Of a stretch of DNA of 32,500 nt, positions 26,254-32,500 are shown piece after piece (the first letter of the stretch is position 1; each line of letters opens with the position of its first letter). The notes under the pieces were generated by a model. The model searched no databases and was not told the DNA's origin. It saw nothing but the letters and a program-made list of their open reading frames with translations. This DNA comes from Chromera velia (taxonomy: Eukaryota > Sar > Chromeraceae): assembly GCA_018398765.1 (NCBI GenBank), contig JAHBMJ010000484.1, positions 1 to 32,500 of the forward strand, in the 5' to 3' direction. Made by a program: the position numbers and the translations under genes.

Positions 26254-28124
26254 TTAGATATAGTTCCAATAACTAGAGTAATCGGGCGAGTTTTCGATCT
26301 CGCTGATCTCTTCTCCGACATCTGACCACATCCAGTCAGAGACAAACGTCCACATGTTGCCCATTTTCTCAGCTGCTGCGTTGTACACATCCTTCGGAAG
26401 GTTTTGAAGTTGCTCCGCTTTCTCTCTGATTGCCCCCATGGCATCATCGTAGAGGCCCATCACATCACTGGCCTTCTGTTGAACCCACTCACCGGCATCC
26501 CCCGCCTTTTCCCACACCCAATTAATTGCCCCCTTGCCCCAGTCCACAGCTGAAAACGCCCGACGAACCATGGTGTCCGAGTACGCTTTCCGAGTCCACC
26601 CCTGAAGAATCCCGACAGCAGTATTCTTCAGCAAACCCCTGAGGATATCCTTGTACCCCCACCCCTCTAGCATCCTCTGCAGCTCTGCTTTTGTGTACCC
26701 GTCAACGAGGCGCTTCATTAACTTTTTCAAAATCCAGTTAATCACTCGGGAGTTTTTGGCAACAGGATTGCGGTACCTACACACAGAGAGAGAAATAGAG
26801 ACAAGAGGGGGAGGAAGATCGCAAAAGCCAGTTTTCAGAGACTCATACGAAGTCTCAGGCAAAAACAAAACATCACGGTTGGCTGAGTGACTGACTCATT
26901 GAGCTTTCAAGTCATCAACATCCTAGGGTGATGTAGCATGGACTTCCTTCCTTCGTTCCTTCCTTCCTTCCTTCCTTCGTTCGTTCGTTCCTTTGTTCCT
27001 TCGTTCCTTCGTTCCTTCGTTCGTTCGTTCCTTCGTTCGTTCCTTCCTTCGTTCGTTCGTTCGTTCCTTCGTTTGTTCGTTCGTTCGTTCCTTCGTTTGT
27101 TCGTTCGTTCCTTTGTTCCTTTGTTCCTTTGTTCCTTCGTTCCTTCCTTCCTTCCTTCCTTCTTTCCTTCCTTCCTCCTTCCTTCCTCCTTTCTTTCGTT
27201 CGTTCGTTCGTTCCTTCCTTCCTTCCTTCCTTCCTTCCTTCTTTCCTTCCTTCCTTCCTTCCTTCCTCCTTTCTTTCGTTCGTTCGTTCGTTCGTTCCTT
27301 CGTTCCTTCCTTCCTTCCTTCGTTTGTTCGTGCAATCACAAGAGTAGAGGTGGAACAACATTAGAGTAGAGACGTCCACTGGACTGGACAAAAACACAAA
27401 CCAGAAAGCACCCCAAGAGAAAGAAATCCTATCTTTGAATATAGCACTTCATCATGCATGGAAATCAGTATGCGTAATCAGAATTGAACCTCTTTCATGC
27501 ACATGTCTGTCAACTGACCTTGAGTCCTGGATCAAGAAGGCCCTTTCACTTGGTCTCCTCGTTGGTTTTTCTTCTTCCACGTTGAGGTCGGACAGGGGCT
27601 TCAAGGAGCCGTCCTCGTCCTCAAACGAAACCTCTGCTTCTGATATGGAGGAGATGTCAAATTTGCCAATTGCGGGCAAAATTCTTCCCTTCATGTCGAG
27701 GAAGCCAACCTGCGTGGATGGATCCATCAGACAATCAGAAGAAGCCTAGGAAATCATGACGAAGTGCCGCTAGGTTATCCACCCACCAATCTGTTGATAA
27801 CTCAATCTGGCAATTCATCATCGGTGGAAGGAAAGTTCATTCTGCAGAACCAAACTTGGGATCAATCAAGCCAGAGAGAGACCATATGGGCACAATCGAA
27901 CTTTCGAGAGAGACACTCGTCAACCAGCAGCGTACCAACCAGAAAGGAGAGCCGCGGGTTTGCAGGAGCAATGGAATCACGGACAAAACCGGGGTAGAAA
28001 GAAAGTGACACAGAGACATGACAGCGCTGGCAGTGGGACATGCTGTAGTCATCCGGCCACACAATACCAGCAGCTGCATTCGTAAGCGCAGGTATGCATG
28101 CAACACGTCATACACAAGAGCGCG

Positions 28125-28192
<68 letters not shown>

Positions 28193-29303
28193 TGCATACC
28201 TTTTCGAGTTCGATTGTCGCCTTCACGTGGAGTCTCTTGAACTGCATTTGCAGCACTCCCTTCACGGAGCTCCCTGTCCTCTGGTACTCTGTGCTTGCTT
28301 GTGAGGCGCTGTCGTCTGATCCAGACGAGAAAGTAAACGCGTTTCTGATTGTCCTTCCGATCTTTCTTTTTAGGTGTTTGGGCCAGATCTCGTAGCCAGT
28401 CACAATTTTGACATACGGGTCCGAGGTCCCTACAACATCGGAAGACTTGGGCGTTTCTCCTTTGCGAAGCCATGAGTCTACTGGGAGAAGGTCAAGCTCC
28501 ACAGAGATGCGCAGATAAGGGAAATCACCGAAGAACCATCCTATGATGGATCTGGTGCTATCTGTGGGCTCACTCCAATCTACTCTTTCACTCATCCTCC
28601 AAGATAGGGCATATTTTATATTCGAAAACACACCCTTGAGGGCAAATTGAGTTCCTTCCAACGCCATGTACAATTGTCCGTCCTCTGATTCGTCTGCAAA
28701 GGGAATCGACTCAGCAAGGACCATTTGCGTCTCCTCCATTAATTTGATCTTCTTTTTCCCCGACCCTTCCGACCGTGTGGACGCGTACTCGCTCGACGCC
28801 CCCCTGTGCGGGAACTGATCCGCCCCTGCGGTCTCGCAGGAAGGCAGACTGGCAGATGTCCGACTCCCACAATCCCCACTCCTGGAGGCCACACCCTCAA
28901 AGACCTGACAGGGCTCACCGTTGGACGCAACCTTGTCTGCTCGAGAGCAGTACATTCGCATGCATTGCCTCATACCCCAACCGTCTTCCTTCGAGTCCTT
29001 TAGAAGCGCTCTTTTTGTGCACATTTTTGTCTGTGCTCCTGACCCGCTTGCCTCGCGAACTGTTTGTGAACAGCAAACGGTAACACTCACGTTGCTGCCA
29101 TCCTCTTCCTGCTGCTGCACGAGCGCTGGTTCCAACTCCTGGCTGCTGCGCTCCGTCGAGTGCCTTTGATTCCTCGTCGTCGGGCCTCCTCGGTGGGTTG
29201 CAGCGAGGCATCCAGAGGAGCAGAGAGCGAGGACGATGCAGACACAGAGAATGCCACGAGGCCGAAGACAAATGGTGATCACCGAACCTCCCTGCTTGGT
29301 CAT
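26254..29303 (-). CDS. Signal-peptide protein with C2-like motif and Trp-rich amphipathic C-terminus
   Basis: Exons in coding order are 29303-28200, 27709-27519 and 26776-26254, giving 605 residues with consistent phases. The frame also extends upstream to an ATG at 29396. I chose 29303 because it places a hydrophobic core (residues of about 17-34) near the N-terminus, as in a signal peptide or anchor. Residues of about 60-165 are Cys-rich and polar. Residues 260-306 contain FPYLRISVELDLLPVD followed by GTSDPYVKIVTG, much like the first strands and SDPYVK motif of C2 domains, which bind lipid or calcium. Residues 349-395 are alternating beta-like segments. Residues 440-560 are amphipathic helices with many Trp (INWILKKLMKRL, INWVWEKAGDAGEWV). 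The layout recalls SMP/TULIP plus C2 lipid carriers, but I cannot confirm that. A plausible frame at 27862-28062 lies in intron 1 and could be an extra exon, although its phase does not fit. Confidence 0.55.
26943..27330. repeat. CTTC/GTTC tetranucleotide satellite in intron 2
   Basis: Nearly 390 bases of CTTC units are mixed with CTTCGTTC and CTTTGTTC variants. Runs of one variant alternate in blocks, which suggests repeated unequal exchange or slippage. It sits inside the 742-nt second intron of the minus-strand C2-like gene and reads as GAAG/GAAC in the transcript. The apparent Glu-Arg-Asn-Lys and Ser-Phe-Leu-Pro proteins through it are repeat artefacts. Confidence 0.97.
28127..28192 (-). 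repeat. (CA)n-(GA)n microsatellite in intron 1 of the C2-like gene
   Basis: About 43 bases of CA repeat are followed by about 23 of GA, ending 7 bases before the predicted exon edge at 28200. In the transcript it reads CT then GT, starting just inside the donor site. Confidence 0.95.
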
Positions 29304-30103
29304 CTTGCAGGGAGGTGCTTTGGAACACAGATGCCCTGCTTTCAAATGATCACAAGCCAACGAAAAGTACAGTGCAGATAGGTGAAGGCGTTGCAAACTC
29401 TTTTTTTAAGAACTCAGATGGGGCAGAATGCATCGAGCGCCCTTGAGGGATCGCTAAAGTATCTTGGGCGTGCAAGCAGTTCATTGGAATGCAGTTCGCT
29501 ACCTCCGCTTCTCAGGCCGTCTTGCATGTTTTGGCACCTGCAGGTCTGTCATGCAGTGAGAATGAGCACCTAAGTTGGACATCATCGACTGCGGGTGCAT
29601 CAAAAGCTGGTACGTGACATGCTGATCGAGGCAATACGCTTATACACATCGATGTACGTTTACGTAGATCGATATACCGACGGTATCGGTATGCACAAGG
29701 ACGGACAACACGCTGCACCTGTGCAACAACAAACAACAGGTTGCAACAACATGGGTGCGTGAACAACAGCTGCAGCCATGCATCATTGCAACAGTGCAGC
29801 AACACTCAAACAACACCCAGCAACATCCTCGCGCGCGGCGCCGCATCACTGTACCGCGCGCGCGCGCGCGCCCCGGTGCATATCAGGCGCCGCATCATTC
29901 GCCGCCGCCGCAAACACGTGTATACCGATCGCGGATATTGACGCGTGTGTTGTTGACACAGTCCGTCAGATCGAGTCAAACCACCGTGTAGTCCATTGTC
30001 CTCCTGTCTTACAGTCAGGAGTTTGGCAGATGGTGCATATTCAAGGAAGCAGCTTGCTTGGTCTGGTTCAGGCACACCCGTAAAGCTGGAAAGGGATTCG
30101 ACC
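29304..30103. promoter_or_regulatory. Shared upstream region of the C2-like and transporter genes
   Basis: About 800 bp lie between divergent start codons. They hold many CAACA words (29700-29825), a CGCGCG-rich block at about 29830-29873 and GATCGATATACCGACGGTATCGGTAT near 29668 as overlapping short inverted words. The transporter frame stays open upstream to about 29996 without an ATG, so its true 5' end is not fixed by a stop codon. Promoter function is inferred from position. Confidence 0.35.
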
Positions 30104-32203
30104 ATGCAGCCCAAGATCAGCAGACTGATCTTGTGTCTTTCTCTCTGTGGGCTTCTCCTCGGAGAGAGAGGCAGTAGTGCGGCAAGATCGTGCCAGAAGC
30201 CGCGCCCTTCTGTGGCGTTTGTTGAACCTAAGGGGGGCTTTGCGTTTCGATCAACAAGAGGGCGGCGTTCTTCAAAGTTTAGTGGCAGTGAGAAGCGTCT
30301 TCTGACTGCGGTTGATGAGGAGGAGAGCATAGATGAGACAGGAGTTTCAGCCGCACGGGGAAAGGTCAATGGCAGGAAGGCAGGTGGAGGGTTCCCTTCC
30401 ACAGAGGGAAAGACAGGAAGGGGGGAAAAGAGCATTCAGGACGCCCTGGTGTCCTCTCTGTTCTCAGGCATTGAGCCGTCTCCTGAAATCTATGCCATCA
30501 TGACAGTGTACTTTGTACAAGGAGCGCTCGGCATTGCACGGCTTGCGACAAATTTCTTTTTGAAAGACGAACTGCACCTGTCCCCCGCTGAGGTTTCTGC
30601 CCTCACAGGCGTCTTCTTCCTCCCCTGGTACATCAAACCCCTCTATGGGTTAATGTCCGACGCCCTTCCCATCGGAGGGTATCGTAGAAGATCCTACCTG
30701 TTCCTTGCAGGTGCTGTTGGTTGTGCAGCGTGGCTTGCACTTTCCCTCCTTGCAAAGAGTGTTGCCGTTGCGCTCGTGTGTAACGTCGCAGCCAACCTCT
30801 CGCTTGCCGTCTCCGACGTTGTCGCTGACGGCATTGTGGTTGAGAAAACCCGGCGGCTCCAAAAAGAGGCCGAGGAGAGAGGGGAGGAGGGGGGCACGGC
30901 ATCTGCGGGGGCTCTGCAGTCTTTGTGCTGGAGTGCGAACGCAGCGGGGGGTGTGACTTCTGCATATTTCTCGGGATCCCTCCTTGAAACGCTCTCCCCC
31001 CAGCAGGTGTTCTCTCTGACCGCGGCGTTTCCCCTCCTGGTGTCCGCCACCTCTCTGATCATCCAGGAGGATAAGGTGGGGGGGGATCGTGAAAAGGAGG
31101 GGAGAGAAGAAGAAGAGGAAGGGCAGGGGGGGGTTGTGAATGGAAAAGAGGCGGCTCCAAAGAAAGAGACCGCAACAGAGAAACAGAAGGCAGAACGGAT
31201 GGATTTGGTCGAATCAGAGATTATCGCCACTAGTCTCGAGGGTGTCGTGGAAAAGTTGAAGCTCTTGTGGTCGGCCTTGAAGGCTAAGCCCGTTTTGTAT
31301 CCGACACTCTTTCTTGTTGCATGGAGAGCCACGCCTTCGAGTGATTCTGCGTTCTTCTACTTTCTGTCCAACCAATTGAATATGCAACCCGAATTTTTTG
31401 GTCGAATCCGTCTGGTCTCTGCATTGTGTTCTCTTCTGGGTGTGTGGGTGTACAATAAGTATCTGAAGTCTTTGCCTGTAAAAGAGGTCCTGCGGTGGGT
31501 CACAATCGTGGGTGTCCCCCTAGGACTAGTACAGCTTTTGCTAGTAACGGGGAAGAATAGAGAGTTGGGTATTCCCGATGATTGGTTTGCTCTGGGTGAG
31601 GATGGTCTTTTCTCTGTTCTCGGTCAGATCGGTTTTCTTCCAACGCTTGTGATTGCCGCACAGATGTGTCCCCCCGGGATTGAGGGTACTTTGTTTGCTG
31701 CACTGATGTCGGTGTCGAATTTGTCTGGAGGAATTTCAAGTGAACTCGGGGCATTGATGACGTCAGCCCTCGGGGTGACTGAGAAGGATTTCACCAATTT
31801 GCCTCTTTTGATTGTTCTCACTAACTTTCTTTCTCTCCTCCCCCTTCCCTTCATTGGTCTGCTCGACGAGATCGGAAGTGTGGACGACCAGGTCGCACAA
31901 ATAGCGATGGGGCAAAAGGGGGCAGATGAAAAGGGAAATGGGGGAGTGGAGGGGGAGTCAATGCACTCATCCTCGACAGTCGCGGGAGACGTGACGGAAC
32001 CCACGAAGGGGAAGTTCAACCCGTTGCATTGGTGGGGTCACGACAGAAGGGCGGCGTTGAGTGAGGGGGAAAGGGGGACTGCAGCGCCCTTCAGCAGGCC
32101 TGAAAAGGAGTTAAAGTTTCCGAAGGGGGTGGGAAAGAACAGAAAAGAGACCGTCGGTGCCTCTGCAGGGAGCGAGCAGGGAGGCAAGGATTCTCCACGA
32201 TAA
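30104..32203 (+). CDS. Folate/biopterin transporter family (FBT/BT1) membrane protein
   Basis: This intronless gene encodes 699 residues from the first ATG (context CGACCATGC). Residues of about 135-205 carry the family signature: YFVQGALGIARLATNFFLKDELHLS-type start, then FFLPWYIKPLYGLMSDALPI and GYRRRSYLFLAG. Further hydrophobic segments at about 205-330 and 395-590 make the usual 10-12 helices, interrupted by an acidic, charged loop at about 330-370. Relatives move folates, pterins or related cofactors; plant and cyanobacterial members include a plastid-envelope folate carrier. The N-terminus has a hydrophobic signal (ISRLILCLSLCGLLLG, residues 5-20) and then a Ser/Arg-rich segment with FAFRSTRGRRSSKF, like the two-part leaders of complex-plastid proteins. 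A plastid membrane site is therefore likely but inferred. The C-terminal 100 residues are a polar tail of unknown role. The actual substrate cannot be read from the sequence. Confidence 0.9.
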   Translation: MQPKISRLILCLSLCGLLLGERGSSAARSCQKPRPSVAFVEPKGGFAFRSTRGRRSSKFSGSEKRLLTAVDEEESIDETGVSAARGKVNGRKAGGGFPSTEGKTGRGEKSIQDALVSSLFSGIEPSPEIYAIMTVYFVQGALGIARLATNFFLKDELHLSPAEVSALTGVFFLPWYIKPLYGLMSDALPIGGYRRRSYLFLAGAVGCAAWLALSLLAKSVAVALVCNVAANLSLAVSDVVADGIVVEKTRRLQKEAEERGEEGGTASAGALQSLCWSANAAGGVTSAYFSGSLLETLSPQQVFSLTAAFPLLVSATSLIIQEDKVGGDREKEGREEEEEGQGGVVNGKEAAPKKETATEKQKAERMDLVESEIIATSLEGVVEKLKLLWSALKAKPVLYPTLFLVAWRATPSSDSAFFYFLSNQLNMQPEFFGRIRLVSALCSLLGVWVYNKYLKSLPVKEVLRWVTIVGVPLGLVQLLLVTGKNRELGIPDDWFALGEDGLFSVLGQIGFLPTLVIAAQMCPPGIEGTLFAALMSVSNLSGGISSELGALMTSALGVTEKDFTNLPLLIVLTNFLSLLPLPFIGLLDEIGSVDDQVAQIAMGQKGADEKGNGGVEGESMHSSSTVAGDVTEPTKGKFNPLHWWGHDRRAALSEGERGTAAPFSRPEKELKFPKGVGKNRKETVGASAGSEQGGKDSPR

Positions 32204-32500
32204 CTCCTCTGTCACATCCTGCTGGAAGGACAGATCTTTCGAGTTGGTATAAAGAAAACAATTTTGATGTCATACTTTTTGAGGAGCAGCTCCCGTGGTA
32301 CTCGGCGACTCTCAGCTAGTAGTGAAGTGAAGTGAATTCACAAAATTATAAAAAAATATGAAATTGATCATTCCCTATCATGCAATGATACACCTAGATC
32401 ATGCACAGTTGGGACTAGTTGGGACCCATTCAGATAATTGGAACCCTGCTTAAGTGGAACCGCTAAAAGGCTATTTGGAATTTCAATTTAAATTAAATTC
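32204..32500. other. AT-rich downstream region
   Basis: This is the 3' flank of the transporter gene. A TATAAAGAAAAC stretch is at 32248-32259. AT content rises sharply from about 32330. No gene or defined repeat is visible before the window ends. Confidence 0.4.

Noticed and set aside
26907..27397. Long frames on both strands, rich in Glu-Arg-Asn-Lys or Ser-Phe-Leu-Pro
   Set aside because: All run through the CTTC tetranucleotide satellite, which is open in several frames; it lies inside an intron.
27862..28062. Protein-like frame in intron 1 of the C2-like gene
   Set aside because: It looks somewhat coding, but its phase does not fit the strong donor at 28199 or the acceptor before 27709, and the flanking exons join directly in phase.

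Overview
The window looks like nuclear DNA of a plastid-bearing, single-celled eukaryote, most likely an alveolate such as a chromerid. I infer this; no organism marker is present. The support is as follows. Genes are split by short GT-AG introns of about 90 to 740 nt. Exons are GC-rich and intergenic patches are AT-rich. Introns are full of CT, GT, CA and CTTC microsatellites. One gene encodes a folate/biopterin-type transporter with a signal-plus-transit-like leader. No operons, ribosome binding sites or CRISPR are visible, and I see no tRNA or rRNA gene.

Layout. Positions 1-286 are a near-perfect 113-bp inverted repeat. Positions 686-2397 are a DNA-transposon-like element with 259-bp terminal inverted repeats and a broken transposase-like reading frame. 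Positions 3534-5102 (minus) are an intronless gene with two PD-(D/E)XK-nuclease-like repeats. Positions 5779-11305 (plus) are a nine-exon gene whose C-terminal half is a clear class III PLP aminotransferase of the AGXT2L/ETNPPL type, preceded by a degenerate M23-like domain and a possible remnant of an APH-type kinase. Positions 11306-13516 are gene-free. Positions 13517-16681 (minus) are a seven-exon gene, assembled here from splice phases, for a helical, low-complexity protein that may carry an F-BAR-like domain. Positions 16682-18651 are gene-free. Positions 18652-19896 (minus) encode an ArfGAP1-like protein. Positions 20461-23159 (plus) encode a five-exon START-domain membrane protein. Positions 23160-26253 are gene-free and repeat-rich. 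Positions 26254-29303 (minus) are a three-exon gene for a secretory-route protein with a C2-like motif and possible lipid-binding parts. Positions 30104-32203 (plus) encode the folate/biopterin transporter family member.

How the genes relate. There is no pathway cluster. Several products concern membranes and lipids: ArfGAP (COPI traffic), the START protein (lipid binding), the C2-like protein, the possible F-BAR protein, and an aminotransferase family that acts on phosphoethanolamine or phospho-lysine type substrates. In an alveolate this neighbourhood is probably chance. Two gene pairs are divergent and share short upstream regions: ArfGAP with START, and the C2-like gene with the transporter.

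The four multi-exon models were built by hand from splice signals, reading-frame phase and homology recalled from memory. Each model has a total coding length divisible by three, but none has transcript support. The most notable points are the three-part aminotransferase fusion, the tandem nuclease-like gene, the START protein with duplicated LIR-like tails, the motif shared by the two inverted-repeat elements, and the high share of predicted introns that start with GTC.
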